Source: JACVRW01 sp963812915
GTDB lineage: Bacteria; Actinomycetota; Thermoleophilia; Solirubrobacterales; Thermoleophilaceae
Reading direction: 5' to 3'
DNA length: 64,000 nucleotides
NCBI GenBank assembly: GCA_963812915.1
Contig: CAWEXB010000003.1
Span: 186,001-250,000 of the forward strand
Under the pieces are notes generated by a model. That model saw nothing but the letters and a program-made list of their open reading frames with translations, did not search any database and was not told the origin of the DNA. Shown here in pieces: positions 17,607-26,611 of this stretch. Both the position numbers and the translations under genes were made by a program. Positions within the stretch are counted from its first letter, which is position 1; every line of letters starts with the position of its first letter.

Positions 17607-18502
17607 GCACGGTCGAGTCCCGCCCGACCGCCCCCGCCCCTCCCGCCGCCGACGCTCGACGCGCGCCCGGCAAGCCGCCGAAGGGCTTCGACCGGCCGCG
17701 CTTCCTCAAGCTCTTCATGGGCGTCTTCTTCGTGTTCCTGTTCGCGCCGATCGTGCTCGTGGTGCTGTTCTCGTTCAATTCGAGCCGCTCGTTGCAGGAC
17801 TTCCAGGGATTCAGCCTGCGCTGGTACGAGACCTTCTTCGAGTCCGAGTCGCTGCGCGACTCGCTGATCGCGAGCCTGCAGATCGCGCTGCTGACGATGC
17901 TGATCGCAACGGTCCTCGGCACGATGCTCGCCTACGGGCTGGTGCGCGCGCGCACGCGCGTGTCGGACAGCCTCAACGTGCTCATGCTCGTGCCGCTGGT
18001 GACGCCGGAGATCGTGGCCGGCGCCTCCGCTCTCCTGCTGTTCACGCAGGTGAAGCTCGACCTCTCGCTGACCACGATCGTGCTCGCGCACATCACCTTC
18101 TCGATCTCCTACGTGACGGTGGTGGTGCGCGCCCGGCTCGTTTCGCTCAGCAGCGAGGTCGAGGAGGCCTCGATGGACCTGGGCGCCACGCGCGTCGAGA
18201 CCTTCCGGCTCGTAACGCTGCCGGCCCTGTGGCCCGCGGTGCTGGCCGCCGGTCTGCTCGTATTCGCGCTGTCCTTCGACGACTTCGTCCTGTCCTTCTT
18301 CACCACCGGCGAGAGCCCCCAGCCCCTGCCGGTGCGCATCTGGACGCAAATCCGTTTCGGCGTGAGGCCGACGATCAACGCAATCGGAACCTTCATGCTC
18401 GTCATCTCGGTACTGAGCATCGGCTTGGCGCTGCTGCTGCCGCGCCTGCTCGGCCGGCGCGAGAGCGGGCTCAAGGTGCTGCTGGGGAGGGAGGCGGCGT
18501 GA
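17603..18502 (+). CDS. PotC-type ABC transporter permease
   Basis: A 299-residue permease. It has a 35-residue Pro/Ala-rich cytoplasmic N-terminus and then six membrane helices. The EAA loop is VEEASMDLGATRVETFRLVTLP, and the late ALSFDDFVLSFFTTG segment is typical of PotC. GTG 17603 overlaps the stop of the upstream permease, and its own stop overlaps the ATPase start, so the set is translationally coupled. Confidence 0.92.
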   Translation: MSTVESRPTAPAPPAADARRAPGKPPKGFDRPRFLKLFMGVFFVFLFAPIVLVVLFSFNSSRSLQDFQGFSLRWYETFFESESLRDSLIASLQIALLTMLIATVLGTMLAYGLVRARTRVSDSLNVLMLVPLVTPEIVAGASALLLFTQVKLDLSLTTIVLAHITFSISYVTVVVRARLVSLSSEVEEASMDLGATRVETFRLVTLPALWPAVLAAGLLVFALSFDDFVLSFFTTGESPQPLPVRIWTQIRFGVRPTINAIGTFMLVISVLSIGLALLLPRLLGRRESGLKVLLGREAA

Positions 18503-19602
18503 GCGGGGATACAGTCCGTGCGCACTCGGCCGAGCCGAGTGCTTCGGCCATACGCTTCGAGGGAGTGACCAAGCGCTTCGGCGAGCTGCTCGCCGTCGAC
18601 ACGCTCGATCTGGAGATCGAGAAGGGCGAGTTCTTCTCGCTCCTGGGACCGTCCGGCTGCGGCAAGACGACGACGCTTCGCATGGTGGCCGGCTTCGATC
18701 AGCCGAGCCAGGGGCACATCTACCTCGACGGCGAAGCGGTGGAGACCGTGCCGCCCTACAAGCGCAACGTCAACACGGTGTTTCAGAGCTACGCCCTCTT
18801 CGAGCACCTCAACATCGAGGACAACGTCGCCTTCGGCCTGAAGCGGCGAAAGGTGGCGTCGGACGAGATCCGCTCGCGCGTGGCCGAGGCTCTCGAGCTC
18901 GTGGAGCTGCAGGGACGCGGAAAGGCGCGGCCGCAAGAGCTGTCGGGCGGCCAGAAGCAGCGCGTGGCGCTGGCCCGGGCGCTCGTGAACCGTCCGTCCG
19001 TGCTGCTCCTCGACGAGCCCCTCGGCGCGCTCGACCTCAAACTGCGAAAGCAGATGCAGGTGGAGCTCAAGGGCATCCAGCGCGAGGTCGGAATCACGTT
19101 CCTCTACGTCACACACGACCAGGAGGAGGCGCTCGCGATGTCCGACCGAATCGCGGTGATGGAGCGCGGTGTGGTCAAGCAGTGCAGCGCGCCGGAGGAG
19201 GTCTACGAGCATCCGTCGGGACCGTTCGTGGCCGGCTTCATAGGGGTCTCGAACCTGTTGAACGGCGTGGTCCAGAACGGCGGCGTGAAGCTCGCGTCGG
19301 GCGCCACCTGCGTGGCGGACGTGCCGAGCGACTGCCCGCCGGGGTCTGAGGTGCACCTGTCGGTGCGCCCCGAGAAGATCTGGCTCGACGAGCTCGAGGA
19401 GGGCATGGTCGCGCTCGACGGCACGGTCGTGGAGCGGGTATACGTCGGCACCACGACGCAGGTGATCGTGGAGCTGGGACCCGGGATGCGCGTCACGGCG
19501 CTCGAGCAGAACGTCGCCCGGGCGCGCTCGGACGACCGCTGGCAGATCGGCGACCGCGTGCGCCTCGGCTGGCACCGGGAGCACGCGCGCGTGCTCCGCT
19601 AG
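18499..19602 (+). CDS. PotA-type ABC transporter ATP-binding protein
   Basis: A 367-residue ATPase. Walker A is GPSGCGKTTT, the signature is LSGGQKQRVALARAL, and Walker B is VLLLDEPLGALD with the switch His in YVTHDQEEA. The C-terminal TOBE region of about residues 245-365 (LSVRPEKIWL) is typical of PotA. GTG 18499 overlaps the upstream permease by 4 bases. It is convergent with the FAD oxidoreductase, sharing 4 bases at their stops. Confidence 0.93.
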   Translation: MSGDTVRAHSAEPSASAIRFEGVTKRFGELLAVDTLDLEIEKGEFFSLLGPSGCGKTTTLRMVAGFDQPSQGHIYLDGEAVETVPPYKRNVNTVFQSYALFEHLNIEDNVAFGLKRRKVASDEIRSRVAEALELVELQGRGKARPQELSGGQKQRVALARALVNRPSVLLLDEPLGALDLKLRKQMQVELKGIQREVGITFLYVTHDQEEALAMSDRIAVMERGVVKQCSAPEEVYEHPSGPFVAGFIGVSNLLNGVVQNGGVKLASGATCVADVPSDCPPGSEVHLSVRPEKIWLDELEEGMVALDGTVVERVYVGTTTQVIVELGPGMRVTALEQNVARARSDDRWQIGDRVRLGWHREHARVLR

Positions 19603-21248
19603 AAGCGCGCGCGACCCGCGAGCGGCAACCGCCGCCTCAGCGAGCGGCGGTCCTTCAGGATCCGCTGCGCCGCGTTGTGCCCCGAGGCCGCCATCACACC
19701 GCCGCCGGGGTGGGTGCCGGCGCCGCAGAGGTAGAGGCCGTCGACCGGGGTCGCGTACTGCGCCATCAGCGGCGACGGCCGCATGAAAGCCATCTGGTCG
19801 AGCCCCTGCTCACCCTGGAAGATCGAGCCGTCGGCGAGGCCGAAGATGTGCTCGAGGTCGGGTGGGGCGAGCACCTCGTAGTGGATGAGCGCGTCCTTCA
19901 CGTTCGGCGCGTGCGGGGCCACGAGGTCGAGGCAGCGCTCGGCGTACCCTTCGCGCGCGCCGTCGGGCCAGTCGACGTCGCGGTAGGGCCCGTACTGGGT
20001 GAACATCGTCATGACGGTCGTGCCGTCATCCGTCAACGACGGATCGACGGCGCTCGGCACCTCCATCTCGACGTATGGGTTCGCGGCGGGAACCCCGCGC
20101 ACCGCGTCCTGCCAGGCGCGCTCGAGATAGTCGATCGAGGGGCAGAGGGCAAGGCTGGTGCGCAGCAGGCGCTCGCCGTCAGCGGGCGACACGCTCTCGT
20201 AGCGGGGCGGCTCGGAGAGCACGCAGTTCACCTTCACCGAGCCGCCGCGGCTGCGGTAGCGCCGCATGTCGCGCACGACCTCGGCGGGGAAGTGCTCGGC
20301 GCCGGTCATGTCGAGCACGGTCGTGCGCGGGTGAGCGCCGGAGGCGACGATCGGCGCGCTCAGCTCCTCGCCGGAAGCGAGGGTCACGCCGGTCACGCGT
20401 CCGTCGCGGACGTCGATCGATCGCACGGCGGCGCCGGTGCGGATCGTCGCGCCGGCGGCCTCTGCGCTGCGGGCGAGCGCCTCCGAGATCCCGCCCATGC
20501 CGCCCCTTACATGACCCCAGAGGCCGCTCACGCCGTTCAACTCGCCGAGCGCGTGGTGCAGCAGGTTGTAGGCGGTGCCCGGGGTGCGGGGGCCGGCCCA
20601 GACGCCGACCACGCCGGTGGAGGCGAACGAGCCCTTGATCGCGTCCGACTCGAACCACTCGTCGAGCAGGTCGCCCACCGACATCGTCATCACCCGGAAG
20701 AGCTCGTGCGCGTCGCGCTTCCTGAGACCCGCCGCGCGGCCGGCCTCGCGCAGCAGCGAGAGGAGATCGCCCGGCCTCTTCGAGCCGAGCGCGGGCGGCG
20801 GGCGCAGCAGGAGCGGGCGCAGGAAGCCTGAGAGCCGATCGAGGAGCGCCTCGAACTCCGGGTAGGCCGCGGCATCCCGCCGCGAGTGCGTCGCGATCGA
20901 TGCTTGCGTCCGCGCCGAATCGACAAAGAAGAAGACCGGCTTGCCGCCCGGCGCCATCGTGGCGAACGCCGGGTCGAGCGGGATCGCCTCGTAGCCGAAG
21001 TCGTGCAGGCGCAGGTCGCGCACGACCTTGGGCTGCAGCATGGAGACCACGTACGACGCGCGCGACACGCGATGTCCCGGCCAAACCTCCTCGGTGACGC
21101 AGGCCCCGCCGACGATGTCTCGTCGCTCGAGCACACAGACGCGCAGGCCCGCCCGCGCGAGGTAGCCGGCGGTCGTGAGCCCGTTGTGCCCGGCCCCGAC
21201 CACGATCGCGTCGTAGCCGGGCCCGCCGTTCAGGCTCACGCCGTTCAT
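19599..21248 (-). CDS. FAD-dependent amine oxidase/phytoene desaturase-like oxidoreductase
   Basis: A 549-residue flavoprotein. The N-terminal Rossmann dinucleotide motif is AIVVGAGHNGLTTAGYLARAG with VCVLERRDIVGG. The C-terminal FAD motif is GLYLCGAGTHPGGGVMAASG. Overall it matches the CrtI/PYROXD2-like NAD(P)/FAD oxidoreductases. There is no carotenoid gene nearby. Its promoter carries the same operator as the promoter at 13.87 kb, so it probably belongs to the Rieske/Pot regulon. Plausible role: oxidation of the imported compound or its hydroxylated product. Confidence 0.88.
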   Translation of the reverse strand: MNGVSLNGGPGYDAIVVGAGHNGLTTAGYLARAGLRVCVLERRDIVGGACVTEEVWPGHRVSRASYVVSMLQPKVVRDLRLHDFGYEAIPLDPAFATMAPGGKPVFFFVDSARTQASIATHSRRDAAAYPEFEALLDRLSGFLRPLLLRPPPALGSKRPGDLLSLLREAGRAAGLRKRDAHELFRVMTMSVGDLLDEWFESDAIKGSFASTGVVGVWAGPRTPGTAYNLLHHALGELNGVSGLWGHVRGGMGGISEALARSAEAAGATIRTGAAVRSIDVRDGRVTGVTLASGEELSAPIVASGAHPRTTVLDMTGAEHFPAEVVRDMRRYRSRGGSVKVNCVLSEPPRYESVSPADGERLLRTSLALCPSIDYLERAWQDAVRGVPAANPYVEMEVPSAVDPSLTDDGTTVMTMFTQYGPYRDVDWPDGAREGYAERCLDLVAPHAPNVKDALIHYEVLAPPDLEHIFGLADGSIFQGEQGLDQMAFMRPSPLMAQYATPVDGLYLCGAGTHPGGGVMAASGHNAAQRILKDRRSLRRRLPLAGRARF

Positions 21249-21287
21249 CCTGCGGTGACTATATCGTGCGACTGACTACAAAGTCAA
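21249..21287 (-). promoter_or_regulatory. Promoter with embedded TetR-type operator, site B
   Basis: On the minus strand, a near-consensus promoter TTGACT (21282-21287) is spaced 18 bases from TATAGT (21258-21263). The start codon of the FAD oxidoreductase follows at 21248, so the leader is very short or absent. The spacer holds the inverted repeat TGACT-TTGT-AGTCA. The plus-strand block 21267-21286 matches site A (13873-13892) in 18 of 20 bases. Confidence 0.75.
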
Positions 21288-21342
21288 TCACTGCAACGCG
21301 TGGCCTCGGCCGGCCGCGAACCGCCGTCCCAAACGCCACAAG

Positions 21343-21372
21343 GGCGGCGCCCGCCGGCTGGCGGGCGCCGCC
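21343..21372 (-). terminator. GC-rich hairpin after the MMPL gene
   Basis: A perfect 13-bp stem (GGCGGCGCCCGCC with its complement) closes a 4-base loop 24 bases downstream of the MMPL stop codon. On the minus strand a T/G-rich CCTTGTGGCGTTT follows. It is a likely transcription terminator for the MMPL transcript. Confidence 0.7.
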
Positions 21373-21396
21373 CCGCGGAGGGAGGAACGTCGAGGC

Positions 21397-23652
21397 CTAC
21401 GCCTCGGCCGGCCGCGGCTCCGGCGGGCTCGCGGGCCGCCGTCCTGGCCGCTCCGCGTCGCGCGGCGCCGGCGGGAGACCCTCGGCGTCGAGCGCCGGGC
21501 CCTTCGGCAGCCACTCGAGCCACTTCGGCAGGTACCAGTTCCACTTGCCGAGCAGCTTCATCGTGGCGGGCAGGAGCACGCCGCGCACCAACGTGACGTC
21601 GATCAGCACCGCGGCGGCCAGACCCACGCCGAACTGCTTCATGTCGATGAACGACAGGGTGGCGAAGATCGAGAACACCGCGACCATCACGACCGCTGCC
21701 GCTGTGACCACGCCGGCCGTGGTCTTGATCCCGTGGCTGACCGCTTCCTCGGTCGACTCGCCGCGGTCCACCGCCTCCTTGATCCGGCTCAGGATGAACA
21801 CGTGGTAGTCCATCGATAGTCCGAACAGGATCACGAACAGCATCAGCGGGAACCACGAGCTGATCGCTCCGGTGGAGTCGAAGCTCAGGAGGTCCTCGAA
21901 GTGACCGTCCTGGAACACGTAGGTCACGATGCCCATCGCCGCGGCCACCGACAGGATGTTCAGCAGGATCGCCTTGATCGGGATCACGATCGAGCGGAAC
22001 GTGACCAGCAGCAGGAGGAACGCCATCGCGAAGACGAACGCGAACACGTACCAGATGCGCTCGCCCATCAGCTCGTTGAAGTCGACCGAGCCGGCGGTGA
22101 AGCCGCTCACGCCGACCAGCTCGCCGCCGCTCACGCTCGGGAACACCCGCGGGACGACGTCCTCGCGCAGCGTCTCGACCGCGGCCATCGACGTGTCGTC
22201 GCTGCCCGTGCCGGCGAGCGGCACCTCGATCACGGCGACCTCGCCGTCCGGGCTCGTGTCGACCGTGATCGGCTCATAGAACTGGTCCGAGTCGCGCGCG
22301 ACCTGGCGCAGCTCCTGGGCCGCCGCCTGAATCTCGGATCGATCCAGGTTGTTGCCCTCGAGCACGATGTCGGCCGTGAACTGCTCGCCGGGGAAGGCGG
22401 CCTGCATCCGGTCGTAGGTCTGCATCACCTCGAGCGAGCGCGGCAGCCCGTCGACGCCCGTGTCCGCGGTGTGGATGTGGAACACCGGGATCGCGAGCAC
22501 GACCAGCACGGCGGTCGCCGCGACCACCGAGGCGAGCGGCCGCCTCAGCACGCGATCGAGCACCCATCCCCAGACACGCGGCTCGCCCGTGCGCCGCTCG
22601 GGCCGCAGGAACGGCACGCGGCCCTTGTTCACGCGGTCGCCGAGCTTCGACAGGATCGCCGGGAGGACGGTCAGCGAGCCGATGACGGAGATCGCCACCA
22701 CGAGGATCGTGCCCGTGGCGAACGAGATGAAGGTGGCGGCGCCGCCGAGGTACATGCCCGCCATCGCGGCGATGACCGTGATGCCCGAGACGAGCACGGC
22801 ACGTCCCGAGGTGGCGGCCGCCGCTTCTAGTGCGGCCTCCTCGGAGCGCCCAGCGGCGCGTTCCTCGCGCTCACGGCGTAGGTAGAACAGTGAGTAGTCG
22901 ACGCCGACGGCCAGGCCGATCAGCAGCACGACCGAGTTGACGGTCTCCTCCATCGGCATGATCTGGCTGATCGGACCGAGCAGGCCGATCGCCGCCGCCA
23001 CCGCGGTGACTGCCAGGATCAAGGGGACGAATGCCGCGAGTAGGGCGCCGAAAGCGACGATCAGGATGATCAGCGTGATCGGCAGCGAGGTGACCTCGGC
23101 CTTCTGGAAGTCCTCCTCGAACGCCTCGCTCAGCGCCTTGTCCGCGCTCGCGCCGCCGAACTCCTCGACCCGGAATCCGGCCTCCTGCTTGTCGAGCTTG
23201 GCCACCGTGTCGAGCGCCGGACCTACCTTGTCATCGGCGGTGTCGCCGCGGATCTCGAACGTCACCAGCGCCGACTTGCCGTCCTCGGACAGCTTGCCCT
23301 GGCTGCTCGCGGCGTACGGGCTCTCGACGTTACGTACGTCCCTGGTGTCCTTCAGCCGGGCGACCACCGTACTAACGGTCTCCCGAAACTCGGGATCGCG
23401 GTTGGTTGCCCCGTTCTGGCTCTGGACGAGGACGCTCTCGTCCTCCTTGTCCGGGAAGTGGTCGGACACGGCCGAGTCGGCGCGGCCCGACTCGCCGATC
23501 TCGTAGTCGTTGTCGTCGAGCGTTTTCGTACCAACCGACCCGCCGATGAAGACGGCGACGATCACGAACGCGAGCCAGCCGAGGATTGCCTTCTTTCGGT
23601 GTTGCGCGCTCCACCTTCCGGCGCGCGCTGCGATGTTGCGAGGAGATTCCAT
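21397..23652 (-). CDS. MMPL family RND-type transporter
   Basis: A 751-residue membrane protein with two halves of six helices each. Two large extracytoplasmic loops follow TM1 (about residues 45-190) and TM7 (about 390-530). It has GLAVGVDYSLFYLRREREE and GLSMDYHVFILSRIKE, the paired MMPL signatures with the proton-relay Asp-Tyr. The last 40 residues are Pro/Arg-rich. ATG 23650-23652 starts MESPRNIA; a longer frame to 23688 is possible but less likely. Related proteins export lipids or drugs. No regulator sits beside it. Confidence 0.92.
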   Translation of the reverse strand: MESPRNIAARAGRWSAQHRKKAILGWLAFVIVAVFIGGSVGTKTLDDNDYEIGESGRADSAVSDHFPDKEDESVLVQSQNGATNRDPEFRETVSTVVARLKDTRDVRNVESPYAASSQGKLSEDGKSALVTFEIRGDTADDKVGPALDTVAKLDKQEAGFRVEEFGGASADKALSEAFEEDFQKAEVTSLPITLIILIVAFGALLAAFVPLILAVTAVAAAIGLLGPISQIMPMEETVNSVVLLIGLAVGVDYSLFYLRREREERAAGRSEEAALEAAAATSGRAVLVSGITVIAAMAGMYLGGAATFISFATGTILVVAISVIGSLTVLPAILSKLGDRVNKGRVPFLRPERRTGEPRVWGWVLDRVLRRPLASVVAATAVLVVLAIPVFHIHTADTGVDGLPRSLEVMQTYDRMQAAFPGEQFTADIVLEGNNLDRSEIQAAAQELRQVARDSDQFYEPITVDTSPDGEVAVIEVPLAGTGSDDTSMAAVETLREDVVPRVFPSVSGGELVGVSGFTAGSVDFNELMGERIWYVFAFVFAMAFLLLLVTFRSIVIPIKAILLNILSVAAAMGIVTYVFQDGHFEDLLSFDSTGAISSWFPLMLFVILFGLSMDYHVFILSRIKEAVDRGESTEEAVSHGIKTTAGVVTAAAVVMVAVFSIFATLSFIDMKQFGVGLAAAVLIDVTLVRGVLLPATMKLLGKWNWYLPKWLEWLPKGPALDAEGLPPAPRDAERPGRRPASPPEPRPAEA

Positions 23653-23733
23653 GTGCGAGAGCATCGCCCCGCGGGCAGGGCGTTCCAATGCGGCCTACCG
23701 GCCAAGACCGGTGCGGCTAGCCGAACACGCCGG

Positions 23734-24420
23734 CTACTCCCACCGCATCCGCCGCGGCTTTCGCCGCATCCGGATGAGTCGCGCCGGAACGCCGCCGACG
23801 ACGGCGTTCGCCGGCACGTCCTTGGTGACCACCGAGTTCGTCCCGATCACCGCGTTGTCGCCGACCGTGACGCCGCGCAGGATGCACGCGCCGTAGCCGA
23901 TCCAGACGTTGTTGCCCACGCGCACGTCACGCTTGTAGATGCCCTGGAGCCGGATCGGGCGCTCGACCTCGACCATGCCGTGGTCGAAGTCGATCATCAT
24001 CACCCGGTCGGCGATCACGCACTCGCGGCCGATCGAGACGTGCTGGTAGGAGCTGATCGTGCACTCCTGGCCAAGCACGGTCTTGGCCCCGATCGAGACG
24101 GTCCCCTCGTGGCTGCGGATCTTCGAGCCGTGCCCGATCCAAGACCAGCGGCCGAGCTCGAGCGTGCCCTTCTGTCCGACCTCGAGCTCGCAGCGGGGAC
24201 CGATGAACGCGATCCCGTCGAGTCTCAGCCGCCGGCCGAGCACCAGCTTCCTCCGGCCGAGCCGCAGGAGCAGCCGCGCGTACCTGCCGTTCAGCATCCC
24301 CTTGCTGCGCATGAACCGAAGCAGGGTCGGCAGGCCGCCGTGGAGCGGCGGCGGCTCGCCGCGGATCTCCGGCGGGAGATCGAGGGGCGGAGCGGCGATC
24401 GGTTCGATTGCGCTCTGCAT
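23734..24420 (-). CDS. Left-handed beta-helix (hexapeptide) acyltransferase
   Basis: A 228-residue LbH acyltransferase. The N-terminal 60 residues are a helical lead-in (LLRFMRSKGMLNGRYARLLL). Hexapeptide repeats run to about residue 215 (IGPRCELEVGQKGTLELG, VSIGAKTVLGQECTI, VRVGNNVWIGYGACILRGVT). The C-terminal VVGGVPARLIR is the family end. The His in MMIDFDHGMVEVERPI is a candidate catalytic base. Such enzymes O-acetylate sugars or serine; here the acceptor is unknown. Confidence 0.88.
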   Translation of the reverse strand: MQSAIEPIAAPPLDLPPEIRGEPPPLHGGLPTLLRFMRSKGMLNGRYARLLLRLGRRKLVLGRRLRLDGIAFIGPRCELEVGQKGTLELGRWSWIGHGSKIRSHEGTVSIGAKTVLGQECTISSYQHVSIGRECVIADRVMMIDFDHGMVEVERPIRLQGIYKRDVRVGNNVWIGYGACILRGVTVGDNAVIGTNSVVTKDVPANAVVGGVPARLIRMRRKPRRMRWE

Positions 24421-24515
24421 CGGGCAGGCTGATCATAGGACCGGCCGTCGGCCAAGCCGGGGTGCGGCTATCCGTATTGGCCAAGGGGCCGGCCGGCATC
24501 ACAATCCGAAGTGCA

Positions 24516-24869
24516 ATGGCCAGGACCGTCCTCATCGTCGACGATCACCCGAGTTTCCGGGCGAGTGCACGCATGCTCCTCGAGGCCGAGGGCTTCCAGG
24601 TGATCGGCGAAGCCGAGGACGGCGCCGGCGCCCTGCGCGCCGTTCGGGAGCTGGCGCCGCAGGTGATCCTGCTCGACGTGCACCTGCCCGACATCGACGG
24701 CTTCGAGGTTGCCGCCCGCCTGACCGCGAACGGCGACTCGCCGGCCATCATCCTGACCTCGAGTCGCGACGTTGGCGACCTGGGCCCGCTCGCCGAGCGC
24801 GAAGACGTGCGGGGCTTCATCCCCAAATCGGAGCTCTCCGGCGCCGCGCTGGAGGCGCTGCTCGGATGA
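24516..24869 (+). CDS. Single-domain response regulator
   Basis: A 117-residue stand-alone receiver domain. The N-terminal acid pocket is LIVDDHPSF, the phosphoacceptor Asp is in VILLDVHLPDIDG, Thr/Ser in IILTSS and Lys in FIPKSELS. ATG 24516 is chosen; the longer frame upstream lies in the divergent promoter region. The stop overlaps the kinase start by 4 bases. With no output domain it may be a phosphate sink, or the first partner of the downstream kinase. Confidence 0.88.
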   Translation: MARTVLIVDDHPSFRASARMLLEAEGFQVIGEAEDGAGALRAVRELAPQVILLDVHLPDIDGFEVAARLTANGDSPAIILTSSRDVGDLGPLAEREDVRGFIPKSELSGAALEALLG

Positions 24870-26611
24870 CTAGCCTTCGCCGCGCCCTCTGGGCACTCGC
24901 GGCGGTGGGGTTTGCGTTCGGGTTGGCGGTGCTGGCCCTGATCCTGACCAACGACCTGCTCGAGCTGCGCGGTGCGTGGGCCGTCGGCGAGCTGGCGGTC
25001 GGTTGGAGCTTCATCGGCGTCGGGCTGTTCGCGTGGGGACGGCGTCCGGACAACCGCGTCGGAATGCTGATGACGGCCACCGGCTTCGTCTGGTTCGTCT
25101 CCTCCCTCTCCCTCTCCGACCTTCCGCTCGTCTTCACCCTCGGCAGCGTGCTGGGCACGGTCTTCTTCGCCGTCGCCATACACATGCTGCTCGCGTTTCC
25201 CAGCGGCCGCCTCCAAAGCTCGACCGAGCGCTGGATAGTCGGGGCGGCCTACGCGCTCACCACGATCTGCGTGTACCCCCTCTGGCTATTCGCCGACCCC
25301 GAGTCGCTCGACTGCGACGACTGCCCCGACAACGTCCTGCTGGTACACGACAACGAGACGCTCGTCAACACGATCGGGACGATTGGCAACCTAGGCGGGG
25401 TGGTCCTGGTCGGGGCCATGCTGGTGGTCTTGGTGCGGCGCTGGCGCCGTGCGACCGCGGCACAGCGACGCTTCCTCGTGCCCGTCTACTCCGCGGGCAT
25501 CGCCCTCGCGATCCTGCTGATCGTCACCATCGTGTTCCAGACCCTCGGGGGGCGTGGTGAAGAACTGCCCTGGATCGCGGCGATGGTCCCGCTCGGCCTC
25601 GTCCCCTATCTGTTCCTCGGAACACTCATCCGTGCGCGCATGATCCAGAGTGGCGCCGTCGGCGAGCTGGTCGCGCGCCTCAACGAGGCTCCGCGGCGCG
25701 GCGAGCTGCGCGACGCGCTCGCCGACGCGCTGCGCGATCCAACTCTCGAGCTCGTCTACTGGCTGCCGGAGGACAGGCGGTTCGTGGACGCGCGCGGCCA
25801 CCCGGTCGAGCTGCCCGAGCCCGGGTCGGGGCGGGCGGTCACGAGAGTCGAACGCGACGGCGAGTGCGTAGCGGCCTTCATCCATGACGCGCTGGTCGAC
25901 GAGCAGCAGGCGCACGTGGACGCGGTGGGCGCGGCGGCCTCGCTCGCGCTCGAAAACGAGCGGCTCGACGCCGAGCTGCGCGCCAAGGTCGAGGAGCTGC
26001 GCACCTCCCGCGAGCGCATGCTGCGGATCGGCCTGGAGGAGCGGCGCCGCCTCGAGCGCGACCTCCACGACGGCGCTCAGCAGCGGCTCGTGTCCATGGC
26101 GCTCAGCATGCGGCTGGCGCACGAGCGGCTGCGTGACGATCCACGGTCGGCCGAGGAGCTGCTCTCGAGCGCCGGAGACGAGTTGGACGCCGCGCTGGAG
26201 GAGCTACGCGAGCTGGCCCGCGGCATCCATCCGGCCGTCCTAAGCGACCGCGGCCTCGCCACGGCGGTCGAGGCGCTCGCCCACCGCGCGCCGCTCCCCG
26301 TCGAGCTCGACGCGCTGCCGAGCGAGCGGCTGCCGGAGGCCGTCGAGTTGGCCGCCTACTTCGTGGTCGCGGAGGCGCTCACCAACGTGGCCAAATACGC
26401 TCAGGCGAGCTATGCACGCGTGAGCGTCGAGCAGGAGAATGGTCGGGTGGTGGTTGAGGTGAAGGACGATGGCGTGGGTGGGGCCGATCCGGCCCGGGGC
26501 ACCGGGCTGCGCGGACTGGCCGACCGGCTGGGAATCCTCGAGGGCAGGCTCGAGGTGGACTCCGAGGTCGGAAGGGGCACCAGGGTCACTGCGAGGATCC
26601 CGTGCGGGTGA
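24866..26611 (+). CDS. NarL-type membrane sensor histidine kinase
   Basis: A 581-residue kinase. Residues 1-265 have about seven membrane segments, with CDDCPDN in an extracytoplasmic loop. The HisKA_3 box is RRRLERDLHDGAQQRLV with phosphoacceptor His401. HATPase_c motifs are AEALTNVAKYAQA and DDGVGGADPARGTGL. The layout is the same as the kinase at 9424, pointing to paralogy. It overlaps both the receiver upstream (4 bases) and the LuxR regulator downstream (10 bases). The two Cys in the loop could sense metal or redox; that is speculation. Confidence 0.92.
   Translation: MTSLRRALWALAAVGFAFGLAVLALILTNDLLELRGAWAVGELAVGWSFIGVGLFAWGRRPDNRVGMLMTATGFVWFVSSLSLSDLPLVFTLGSVLGTVFFAVAIHMLLAFPSGRLQSSTERWIVGAAYALTTICVYPLWLFADPESLDCDDCPDNVLLVHDNETLVNTIGTIGNLGGVVLVGAMLVVLVRRWRRATAAQRRFLVPVYSAGIALAILLIVTIVFQTLGGRGEELPWIAAMVPLGLVPYLFLGTLIRARMIQSGAVGELVARLNEAPRRGELRDALADALRDPTLELVYWLPEDRRFVDARGHPVELPEPGSGRAVTRVERDGECVAAFIHDALVDEQQAHVDAVGAAASLALENERLDAELRAKVEELRTSRERMLRIGLEERRRLERDLHDGAQQRLVSMALSMRLAHERLRDDPRSAEELLSSAGDELDAALEELRELARGIHPAVLSDRGLATAVEALAHRAPLPVELDALPSERLPEAVELAAYFVVAEALTNVAKYAQASYARVSVEQENGRVVVEVKDDGVGGADPARGTGLRGLADRLGILEGRLEVDSEVGRGTRVTARIPCG

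Noticed and set aside
19599..21248. Carotenoid biosynthesis gene (crtI)
   Set aside because: The protein has the CrtI-like FAD fold, but there is no crtB or crtE nearby and it shares an operator with an amine-type catabolic locus. A PYROXD2-like oxidase is the safer call.
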